DNA from: Anaerolineae bacterium
GTDB lineage: Bacteria > Chloroflexota > Anaerolineae > Promineifilales > Promineifilaceae
NCBI GenBank assembly: GCA_028284105.1
Contig: JANQSK010000807.1
Span: 1-5,287 of the forward strand
DNA: 5,287 bases
Direction: 5' to 3'
This document shows positions 1-5,287 of the stretch, piece after piece. The notes under the pieces are model-generated. The model was not told the origin of the DNA. It made no database searches and was given only the letters and a program-made list of their open reading frames with translations. Each line of letters begins with the position of its first letter. Positions within the stretch are counted from its first letter, which is position 1. The position numbers were made by a program, and so were the translations under genes.

Positions 1-53
1 CAACAGAGGTTGAACTGAAAGATGCAGAACTCTTCCTTTGTCAAAAAATTTGA
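1..53 (+). CDS. C-terminal tail of an upstream gene (partial, unidentified)
   Basis: Only one + frame stays open from the window edge up to a TGA at 51-53. It reads TEVELKDAELFLCQKI, and the other two + frames stop at positions 11-18. The stop lies six bases before the ATG of the lycopene cyclase, which matches the tight spacing of the later genes, so this is probably the end of the preceding operon gene. The 16 residues are too few to identify a family. An upstream crtB or other isoprenoid gene would make sense but is only a guess. It could also be non-coding leader sequence. Confidence 0.45.
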   Translation, partial: TEVELKDAELFLCQKI

Positions 54-59
54 TTTTTA

Positions 60-884
60 ATGACTTATTTTGGTTTTTTAGGCCTCTTTGTAGGCATACC
101 TATTCTTATTCTCCTTTTTGTGGTTTGGTGGGATGCACGTAACGGCCGTTCGCTAACTCCGGCGTTACGTGCATTCCCGCCGTATCTTGTGCTTATTGGG
201 CATATTATTGTGGCGCTTGTTTACACCACACCTTGGGACAACTATCTCGTTGCCACGCGCGTTTGGTGGTACGACCCCAATCTCGTCACCGGCATTGTTA
301 TAGGCTGGGTTCCCATAGAGGAGTACACCTTTTTTATCGTTCAACCTATCTTGACTGGGCTCTGGCTATTCTTTTTAGCCAAGCGCAGTTTTTTTGTGTC
401 TACCACCCCATCCCCCAACGAAAAAAATGTCCGTTTAATCGCGCTTATCGTGGGAGGCTTGATTTGGAGTGCAGCAACAGCCATGTTTGTCTCTCAATGG
501 CAACCCGGCACCTATCTCAGCCTTGAGCTTGGCTGGGCGATGGTCCCTATTCTGTTTCAAATATGGTTTGGGGGGCACATTTTATGGCGTTACCGCAAAT
601 TGCTGGCTTGGACCATTATCCCCACAACCCTCTACCTATCGTTTGCCGATGCGCTTGCTATCAATTCGGGAACGTGGACAATTAACCCTGCAAAATCGCT
701 CAATTGGTATATTGGTGGCGTATTACCTATCGAAGAATTGCTATTTTTCCTGCTCACGAATACGCTTTTAGGATTTGGTATGGTGCTTGTTTTAGCCATT
801 GCAAGTCAAACGCGATTACAAGAATTGAACATTAAATGGTTTAATCGAAAATTCGATAATTCAGAATCATTTCAAGTTCAATAA
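60..884 (+). CDS. crtYcd: Lycopene cyclase, fused CrtYc-CrtYd type (membrane protein)
   Basis: This is an integral membrane cyclase that forms a beta-ionone ring on the psi end of lycopene, giving gamma-carotene (one end) or beta-carotene (both ends). The 274-residue protein contains two copies of the lycopene cyclase domain, the arrangement seen in fused CrtYcd of Chloroflexota, myxobacteria, Bacteroidetes and archaea; in actinobacteria the halves are separate proteins. The first half carries TTPWDNYLVA (about 56-65) and the family motif PIEEYTFF (85-92). The second half carries ADALAINSGTW (about 196-206) and PIEELLFF (223-230). The paired acidic residues in each PxEE motif are conserved and intact. 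About six or seven hydrophobic segments are visible. The start MTYFGFL matches the usual N-terminus of the family; there is no Shine-Dalgarno sequence. The tail after residue 250 is hydrophilic and unremarkable. Whether one or both ends are cyclised cannot be read from sequence, but the downstream CruF favours a monocyclic product. Confidence 0.93.
   Translation: MTYFGFLGLFVGIPILILLFVVWWDARNGRSLTPALRAFPPYLVLIGHIIVALVYTTPWDNYLVATRVWWYDPNLVTGIVIGWVPIEEYTFFIVQPILTGLWLFFLAKRSFFVSTTPSPNEKNVRLIALIVGGLIWSAATAMFVSQWQPGTYLSLELGWAMVPILFQIWFGGHILWRYRKLLAWTIIPTTLYLSFADALAINSGTWTINPAKSLNWYIGGVLPIEELLFFLLTNTLLGFGMVLVLAIASQTRLQELNIKWFNRKFDNSESFQVQ
133..174. repeat. Perfect 12-bp inverted repeat inside the lycopene cyclase gene
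   Basis: ATGCACGTAACG at 133-144 is the exact reverse complement of CGTTACGTGCAT at 163-174, separated by 18 bases. The left arm runs into the first ACGGCCGT octamer (142-149). It lies 73 to 114 bases after the start codon and encodes DARN...ALRAF. The RNA could form a 12-bp stem near the 5' end of the reading frame. There is no U-run, so it is not a classical terminator. Function is unknown. Confidence 0.6.
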
Positions 885-893
885 CTCCCTCAT

Positions 894-1706
894 ATGACTT
901 TGAAAGTGTTTGAATCCGTCCAAAATCGTTCACTATCCGCGCTTTGGCAAGATGTTGCTCAAGCAACGGCCGTATCTCGGAGAACAGGCACGTTAATTGG
1001 GCTTTGGCTACTCCTGATGATTAGTCTTCCAATCATCAATTGGACCGTCGGCGAAACGGTTCTGAGGCAAGGGGTCTCGCTCGCTGTTGTCGTTCAAACA
1101 GCCGCAGTCATTTCCATTTTGAATAAGCGTTGGAATTGGCAGCGTATCAGTTATGCATTCCTAGTCGTCGCCATTATCAGTTTTGGCGTTGAACAGCTTG
1201 GCTCTCGTACAGGCTTTCCATTTGGTCAATATCACTACACAGAGCATTTGCAGCCTCAAGTTGGTCATGTTCCACTACTTATTCCGCTCGCCTGGTTCAT
1301 GATGCTGCCCCCATCTTGGGCAGTTGCCAATCGCTTTAATTCAAATCCTGTCATTTTTGCGCTTGTATCAGCTGGTGCAATGACCGCTTGGGACCTATTC
1401 TTAGATCCTCAAATGGTTCAATGGAATCTTTGGGTTTGGGACCAGCCAGGTGCATATTTTGGAATTCCACTGCTGAACTATTTCGGCTGGTTCTTAACAG
1501 CTTTCATTTTGACGCTCATCATTCGACCAAAAGAGCTGAATTTACGGCCGTTAATCCTCATTTACGCTATTACTTGGTTCCTTGAAACCTTTGGGCTTTT
1601 GTTCTTTTGGGGGTTGGCGGGGCCAGCTCTCATCGGGGGTCTTATTATGGGAGCATTCTTATATTTAGGAATTCAGCAATGGCAGTTAGCGGATACCGAT
1701 CACTGA
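894..1706 (+). CDS. cruF: Carotenoid 1',2'-hydratase, CruF family
   Basis: CruF proteins are membrane enzymes that add water across the C-1',2' double bond of the acyclic psi end of gamma-carotene or related carotenoids, creating the tertiary hydroxyl group used for glycosylation. The 270-residue product shows the family's conserved blocks: GSRTGFPFGQYHYT (103-116), VPLLIPLAWFMM (126-137), TAWDLFLDPQMV (164-175) and WVWDQPGAYFGIP (180-192), followed by NYFGWF (195-200). Several hydrophobic helices are visible, the first at about 33-50. The N-terminal 30 residues are soluble and less conserved. The ATG at 894 lies nine bases after the cyclase stop. No Shine-Dalgarno sequence precedes it, but there is no better start. 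Length is typical of the family. Being next to a lycopene cyclase and upstream of a GT2 glycosyltransferase repeats the known CruF-CruG functional pairing. Substrate is inferred, not seen. It contains two copies of the iterated palindrome. Confidence 0.88.
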   Translation: MTLKVFESVQNRSLSALWQDVAQATAVSRRTGTLIGLWLLLMISLPIINWTVGETVLRQGVSLAVVVQTAAVISILNKRWNWQRISYAFLVVAIISFGVEQLGSRTGFPFGQYHYTEHLQPQVGHVPLLIPLAWFMMLPPSWAVANRFNSNPVIFALVSAGAMTAWDLFLDPQMVQWNLWVWDQPGAYFGIPLLNYFGWFLTAFILTLIIRPKELNLRPLILIYAITWFLETFGLLFFWGLAGPALIGGLIMGAFLYLGIQQWQLADTDH

Positions 1707-1734
1707 TCAGAAACCATTATTCTTCACCTTTATC

Positions 1735-2322
1735 ATGGAAACGATTCTCTTCACCCTACTCAGCTTCTTTCTTGGTGCACTCCCCTTCTCTGTTTGGGTA
1801 GGCAAGTTTTTGCTAGGGAAGGATATACGCGAGTATGGGGATAAGAACCCAGGAGCAACCAATGTGCTGAGGGCAGGAGGATATCCAGCCTTTATTGTGG
1901 CCCTCATGCTTGACATTACCAAAGGAGCCCTGCCCGTTGGGCTAGCTTATTTTATTTTTGGCATTCAAGATTTCCGTATTGTGCCCATCGCTTTGGCTGC
2001 TCCTCTTGGTCACGCTATCTCGCCCTTTTTAGAGTGGCGCGGGGGGAAGTCGATTGCGGCCGCTTTTGGCGTTTGGATTGGCTTGACTCTGTGGGAGATT
2101 CCCGTGATAGCGATTGTGGCTTTAGTCATTTTTTCCTTGCTTATTCGGCCTTCGGGCTGGGCACTCATGTTTGCTTTGGGCAGCATGCTTATTGCAATTT
2201 TGACTTGGCAACAAGACCCGGTCTTGCTGGTCGTGCTCCTTGTGCATATCCTGCTTTTAATTTGGAATCACCTTGAGGATTTACAAAAACGGCCGTCTTT
2301 GCGGGTAGGTGGTTCCTCATGA
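1735..2322 (+). CDS. PlsY-like (DUF205) membrane acyltransferase, divergent
   Basis: PlsY transfers a fatty acyl group from acyl-phosphate to glycerol-3-phosphate at the inner membrane, the first step in phospholipid synthesis. This 195-residue protein has normal PlsY length and topology. It has GALPFSVWVGKFLLGKDIRE near the start (14-33), a phosphate-loop-like GDKNPGATNVLR (35-46), KG (63-64), GHAISPFLEWRGGKS (92-106) and about five hydrophobic segments. Two motifs depart from the usual PlsY consensus: GSGNxGATN is GDKNPGATN, and GGKGVAT is GGKSIAA. It is therefore probably a paralogue rather than the housekeeping enzyme. The ATG at 1735 follows a 28-base gap, the longest in the operon, with no clear ribosome-binding site. 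Its position between hydratase and glycosyltransferase genes raises the possibility that it acylates a carotenoid glycoside or supplies a lipid to the pathway. This is inference only. The gene symbol is left open for that reason. Confidence 0.85.
   Translation: METILFTLLSFFLGALPFSVWVGKFLLGKDIREYGDKNPGATNVLRAGGYPAFIVALMLDITKGALPVGLAYFIFGIQDFRIVPIALAAPLGHAISPFLEWRGGKSIAAAFGVWIGLTLWEIPVIAIVALVIFSLLIRPSGWALMFALGSMLIAILTWQQDPVLLVVLLVHILLLIWNHLEDLQKRPSLRVGGSS
2307..2322 (+). promoter_or_regulatory. SD-like AGGTGG and ATGA stop-start overlap
   Basis: The PlsY-like stop TGA (2320-2322) overlaps the glycosyltransferase start ATG (2319-2321) as ATGA. AGGTGG at 2307-2312 lies six bases before that ATG and differs from AGGAGG by one base. 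It is the clearest ribosome-binding site in the window. The overlap implies translational coupling of acyltransferase and glycosyltransferase. A second ATG at 2322 directly follows, so the protein may begin one residue later. Confidence 0.6.
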
Positions 2323-3419
2323 TGATTATCGGGGGTCTTATATCAGCGGCGCTGCTCATTATGTGGCTAACGGCCGTATCTAACTTTGTGTTCTTCCCTA
2401 AACTCCAAGCTGGGAAAAAAGCGAAAGAGCAACCCCTCATCTCAATTTTGATTCCAGCTCGAAATGAGGGCAAAGTCATTCGCCGAACCATTGAGGCCAT
2501 TCTTGCCCAAACCTACACCAACTTTGAACTCATCATCCTCAATGATCAATCGGAAGACAATACACTTCCACAAATTCAGGTAGCTGCACAAAACGATCAA
2601 CGCGTTTGGATCATAAACGGCCGTTCGCTACCCAAAAGATGGCTCGGCAAAAATTGGGCATGTCACCAGCTGAGCCAACATGCCAAGGGGGAATATCTTC
2701 TTTTCATTGATGCCGATGTCTACTTAGCCCCTGATGCGTTAACTGCTCTCCTTGCTGAACAAACTCGAAGCCAAGCCGATCTCGTTACAGTGTGGCCAAC
2801 TCAACAAACTGAAACCTGGGGAGAACGCTTGGTTGTCCCTCAAATGGCGTTAGCGATCTTGGCTTATTTACCCATTCTGCCTGTTCATTTCACCCACTTA
2901 CCCGCATTTGCAGCGGCAAACGGACAATGTCTTCTATTCACCAAAAGTGGCTATACGCAGTGTGGAGGTCATGAGCGCGTCAAAGACAATGTTGTTGAGG
3001 ATGTCGCCCTTGCCAAGTTAATGAAACAAGCCAAGTTAGGCTTGCGCATGGCTGATGGAAATGGCTTGATTCAATGCCGAATGTACCAAAATTGGGATGA
3101 AGTCGAATCCGGATTTGCAAAAAACATTTTGGCAGGCCATGGCAACAGTGTTCCGTTTTTAGCAGTATCAACGCTCTTTCACTGGCTGATTTTCGTCTTT
3201 CCACTTGTTTGGTTTATTCTCTCAGGCTCATTATGGGCTTTGGGCCTGTTCGCAGCAGGTATTGGCATTCGGCTAGCAACGGCCGTATTTACACGCCAGC
3301 GCCCACTCGATGCTCTCTTCATGCCTCTATCAGTTGTTTTAATGACCCAAATTGCCTTCAAGTCGATTCAATGGCAGCAAAGTGGGCAAGGCGTCTGGAA
3401 GGGACGCACCATCGGATAA
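2319..3419 (+). CDS. Membrane-bound GT2 glycosyltransferase, carotenoid (CruG/CrtQ-like)
   Basis: The 366-residue protein is a family 2 glycosyltransferase with an N-terminal membrane anchor (about 3-25) and C-terminal hydrophobic helices (about 283-312 and 333-348). GT-A fold landmarks are in order: ILIPARNE (43-50) for nucleotide-sugar binding, LNDQSEDNT (74-82), PKRWLGKNWACHQL (105-118) and the metal-binding DAD (131-133). NGQCLLF (201-207) and VVEDVALAK (225-233), with a likely catalytic acidic residue, follow. The P-x-x-W-x-GK-x-WA block is shared by GT2 enzymes of carotenoid and hopanoid clusters, including CruG (2'-O-glycosyltransferase of myxol) and CrtQ-like proteins. With CruF upstream, the likely acceptor is the hydroxyl on the hydrated psi end. 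The sugar donor and exact position (1' or 2') cannot be read from sequence. The gene holds three copies of ACGGCCGT. Alternatives are a hopanoid HpnB-type role or another lipid glycosyltransferase, less likely given the neighbours. Confidence 0.85.
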   Translation: MMIIGGLISAALLIMWLTAVSNFVFFPKLQAGKKAKEQPLISILIPARNEGKVIRRTIEAILAQTYTNFELIILNDQSEDNTLPQIQVAAQNDQRVWIINGRSLPKRWLGKNWACHQLSQHAKGEYLLFIDADVYLAPDALTALLAEQTRSQADLVTVWPTQQTETWGERLVVPQMALAILAYLPILPVHFTHLPAFAAANGQCLLFTKSGYTQCGGHERVKDNVVEDVALAKLMKQAKLGLRMADGNGLIQCRMYQNWDEVESGFAKNILAGHGNSVPFLAVSTLFHWLIFVFPLVWFILSGSLWALGLFAAGIGIRLATAVFTRQRPLDALFMPLSVVLMTQIAFKSIQWQQSGQGVWKGRTIG

Positions 3420-3425
3420 TCAGTC

Positions 3426-4877
3426 ATGATTGCAATCATTGGGGCAGGAATTGGGGGATTAAGTGCGGGTATTCGATTAGCGGCAGCCGGTCAACAGGTC
3501 ACGATTTTTGAAAAGAATACGGCCGTTGGCGGCAAAATGGGGCAAATAGAGGCAGCCGGCTATCGTTGGGACATTGGGCCCTCCGTCATTACTATGCGCC
3601 ACGTATTCGAAGACCTTTTTCAAAGTGCCGGTTGCAACCTCGAAGAGTACATCGAGTTTAAGCCGGTCGATCCTCTCACACGCTATTTTTATACCGATGG
3701 CACGATGCTTAATGCCAGTTCAGATGTTCAACAAATGTCTGAACAGTTAAGCGCCCTTGATTCGCGGGACGTTACTGGGTATCAGAAATACCTCGCCTAT
3801 GTTGAGAACTTACACCGCATTACTGGGCCAGTTTTTATCTATGACCAACCCCCTACCTTAAAAAGCTTTTTGCGTGTTCCCGTAACAGATTGGTTCAAGG
3901 TCGATGGGCATAGAAAAATGGCCAATGTCATCAATGGGTATGTCCATCATCCCCATATTCGCCAGCTTTTAGGGCGATTTGCAACATATGTCGGCGCCAG
4001 CCCTTATTTAGCACCAGGGACATTAAATGTCATTGCCCATGTCGAAATGGCTGGTGGCGTTTATTACCCGGCTGGCGGCATTTATCAAGTGGCTGAAGGC
4101 ATGGCCAAGTTAGCCAAAGAACTGGGCGTTGAGATCAAGACAAATTGCGGCGTTGATGAAATTGTGGTTGATAACGGCCGTATATCAGGATTACGCCTAG
4201 AAAATGGCGAACATATCAAAACAGAAACTGTCATAAGCAACGTCGATGTATCAACAACGAATGCCAATCTCTTGCCTGAATTGCCCCATTCAGCCCCTCA
4301 AGATCCATCTTGCTCTGGATTTATAATGCTACTAGGCGTTCAAAAAGAACATCCTCAGTTAGCTCATCACAACATCTTTTTCTCAGATGATTACCCAGCC
4401 GAATTCGACGCCATTTTCAAACAAGAGCTTCCCACCAACAACCCCACCATCTATGCGGCCATCACGAGCAAGGCAGATCCACAACATGCACCGGAGGGGT
4501 GCGAAAATTGGTTTGTGCTCGTTAATGCACCTGCTAAAAACGGCCGTTTTGATTGGCGTACACAAAAAGAGGCGTATCGAGACCTCGTTCTAGATAATCT
4601 GGCCAACAAGCATGGCATCGACATTCGGCCCCATATCCAAGTCGAAAAACTATTAACTCCTGATGATTTAGAAGCTGGGTCAGGGGCATGGCGTGGCGCG
4701 CTCTATGGTGCATCATCCAACAATATGATGGCCGCATTTAGAAGACCGCATAATCGCTCGAAAAAAGTGAGTGGGTTATACTTTGCGGGCGGCACAACGC
4801 ACCCCGGTGGCGGTGTCCCGATGGTGACGCTATCCGGCAAGGTCGCAGCAGAATTAGTTCTTGAAGATATTGCATAA
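3426..4877 (+). CDS. CrtI-superfamily carotenoid desaturase, CrtD-like
   Basis: This FAD-dependent desaturase of 483 residues has a Rossmann dinucleotide-binding start, IIGAGIGGLSAGIRLAAAG (4-22) with GxGxxG at 6-11 and Glu29 for the ribose. The C-terminal FAD/CrtI signature runs from GLYFAGGTTHPGGG (450-463) to VPMVTLSGK (464-472). Both ends are intact and length is typical. The middle block RFATYVGASPYLAPGTL (about 184-200) resembles hydroxycarotenoid 3,4-desaturases (CrtD) more than phytoene desaturases, judged from memory of the families. In a cluster with CruF, a CrtD activity would desaturate C-3',4' of the hydroxylated psi end. Phytoene desaturase (crtI) remains the alternative. The ATG lies six bases after the glycosyltransferase stop, with no Shine-Dalgarno sequence. 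Three ACGGCCGT copies fall within it. Confidence 0.88.
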   Translation: MIAIIGAGIGGLSAGIRLAAAGQQVTIFEKNTAVGGKMGQIEAAGYRWDIGPSVITMRHVFEDLFQSAGCNLEEYIEFKPVDPLTRYFYTDGTMLNASSDVQQMSEQLSALDSRDVTGYQKYLAYVENLHRITGPVFIYDQPPTLKSFLRVPVTDWFKVDGHRKMANVINGYVHHPHIRQLLGRFATYVGASPYLAPGTLNVIAHVEMAGGVYYPAGGIYQVAEGMAKLAKELGVEIKTNCGVDEIVVDNGRISGLRLENGEHIKTETVISNVDVSTTNANLLPELPHSAPQDPSCSGFIMLLGVQKEHPQLAHHNIFFSDDYPAEFDAIFKQELPTNNPTIYAAITSKADPQHAPEGCENWFVLVNAPAKNGRFDWRTQKEAYRDLVLDNLANKHGIDIRPHIQVEKLLTPDDLEAGSGAWRGALYGASSNNMMAAFRRPHNRSKKVSGLYFAGGTTHPGGGVPMVTLSGKVAAELVLEDIA

Positions 4878-4889
4878 AGAAGAAAATCT

Positions 4890-5287
4890 ATGAGCATTGT
4901 CACGATTGGAGATTCAGCTCCCAAAATTAAGCAAAAAGCGTTTCCAACCAACCTCGCTATCAACGTACCAGACAGCCAAGGCACCCCCACGCTACTGGTT
5001 TTTGTGGGGTATCAAACGGCCACTAAAATCGAAGGCGTTGTCTCCGGTATTCGTCGCATTTTGCCAGACCCTGAAAAGCTCTCCATCATCAACGTTGTCG
5101 ACCTCAACAATGTACCACGATTGATGCAAGGGGCAGCCAAGAAAATCATCAAAGCCTCTTATGACCAAGCGGCCAAACAAATTCCTGAAGGGTATGATCC
5201 AGCCACACAGCTCATTCTTCTCACAGATTGGAAGGGAAAGATTGGCAAAGCGTACGGGGTACGTGATGTGAATGAGGATCTTGCATT
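4890..5287 (+). CDS. Thioredoxin-fold redoxin-like protein, no cysteine seen (partial, 3' end cut)
   Basis: The frame starts at ATG 4890 (MSIVTIGDSAPKI) and stays open to the window end, giving 132 codons plus two bases. The opening GDSAP (7-11), the strand LLVFVGY (35-41) and the later segment TDWKGKIGKAYGV (112-124) follow the order of redoxin/AhpC-TSA proteins. In those proteins the catalytic CxxC or peroxidatic Cys would come just after the first strand; here that place reads GYQTAT (40-45). No cysteine occurs in the visible part, so ordinary thiol redox chemistry is doubtful. The gene begins 12 bases after the desaturase stop, preceded by purine-rich AAAGAAGAAAA that may serve as a weak ribosome-binding site. 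It is probably co-transcribed with the carotenoid genes. Its link to the pathway is unknown, and the missing C-terminus could change this reading. Confidence 0.75.
   Translation, partial: MSIVTIGDSAPKIKQKAFPTNLAINVPDSQGTPTLLVFVGYQTATKIEGVVSGIRRILPDPEKLSIINVVDLNNVPRLMQGAAKKIIKASYDQAAKQIPEGYDPATQLILLTDWKGKIGKAYGVRDVNEDLA

Larger units (their letters stand above)
142..4547. repeat. Highly iterated palindrome ACGGCCGT, ten dispersed copies
   Basis: Exact copies lie at 142-149, 966-973, 1544-1551, 2289-2296, 2370-2377, 2617-2624, 3279-3286, 3519-3526, 4174-4181 and 4540-4547. The feature span marks first to last copy; the copies are single 8-mers, not a continuous repeat. All lie inside genes: one in the cyclase, two in cruF, one in the PlsY-like gene, three in the glycosyltransferase and three in the desaturase. 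Four are read as Asn-Gly-Arg, four as Thr-Ala-Val and two as Arg-Pro with partial flanking codons, so all three codon phases occur. The base before the octamer is A in eight copies and T in two; the base after is A or T in nine of ten. A random sequence of this length would hold about 0.08 copies (5287/65536). This is the pattern of a genome-wide iterated palindrome, like HIP1 in cyanobacteria, rather than a protein motif. Confidence 0.92.

Noticed and set aside
1..59. Promoter for the cyclase gene (TTGAAC at 10-15)
   Set aside because: No convincing -10 element lies at the proper distance, and an upstream coding frame seems to run through the region.
1305..1323. Small hairpin CTGCCC / GGGCAG with a 7-base loop
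   Set aside because: Only six base pairs, inside the cruF coding region, with no following U-run; expected by chance at this scale.
1707..1922. Minus-strand open frame across the start of the PlsY-like gene
   Set aside because: It is the antisense shadow of a gene with clear PlsY motifs and encodes a low-complexity product with no recognisable feature.
2056..2063. GCGGCCGC palindrome as an eleventh member of the iterated family
   Set aside because: It shares the CGGCCG core but has G and C flanks instead of A and T, so it differs from the octamer at two positions and is a single occurrence.
3027..3044. Hairpin CAAGCC / GGCTTG with a 6-base loop, plus the nearby repeated GCCAAGTTA
   Set aside because: Six-base stem in the glycosyltransferase gene; the repeat comes from similar codons for Ala-Lys-Leu.
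4878..4889. Terminator between the desaturase and the redoxin-like gene
   Set aside because: The gap is only 12 bases with no stem and no T-run.
4703..4990. Minus-strand open frame of 95 codons over the end of the desaturase and the start of the redoxin-like gene
   Set aside because: Both underlying + genes have family motifs, and the antisense product shows none.

Overview
The window is a compact, single-strand run of genes for a glycosylated monocyclic carotenoid. All genes are on the + strand. GC content is moderate, by eye somewhat below 50%. Protein sequences and gene content most resemble Chloroflexota (filamentous Chloroflexia or Herpetosiphon-like bacteria), because a fused CrtYcd-type lycopene cyclase sits beside a CruF hydratase, a membrane glycosyltransferase and a CrtI/CrtD-family desaturase. 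This taxonomic call is inference from family resemblance.

Layout: 1-53, probable last codons of an upstream gene; 60-884, lycopene cyclase (CrtYc+CrtYd fusion); 894-1706, CruF-type carotenoid 1',2'-hydratase; 1735-2322, a divergent PlsY-like acyltransferase; 2319-3419, GT2 glycosyltransferase of the CruG/CrtQ type, overlapping the previous stop as ATGA; 3426-4877, a CrtI-superfamily desaturase that looks more like CrtD than phytoene desaturase; 4890-5287, the start of a thioredoxin-fold (redoxin-like) protein cut by the window end. Gaps are 6 to 28 bases, no terminator or internal promoter is evident, and the run is probably one operon. No intergenic stretch exceeds 30 bases.

Working model: lycopene is cyclised at one end to gamma-carotene (CrtYcd). 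The open psi end is hydrated at C-1' (CruF), desaturated at C-3',4' (CrtD-like) and glycosylated (GT2). The PlsY-like protein may acylate the sugar or may simply be a lipid enzyme carried in the operon. Phytoene synthase and the main phytoene desaturase are not in the window.

The most striking signal is not a gene. The perfect 8-base palindrome ACGGCCGT occurs ten times in 5.3 kb, against about 0.08 expected by chance. It falls in all three codon frames and in five different genes. It behaves like a highly iterated palindrome, comparable in kind to the cyanobacterial HIP1 element (GCGATCGC) but with a different sequence.
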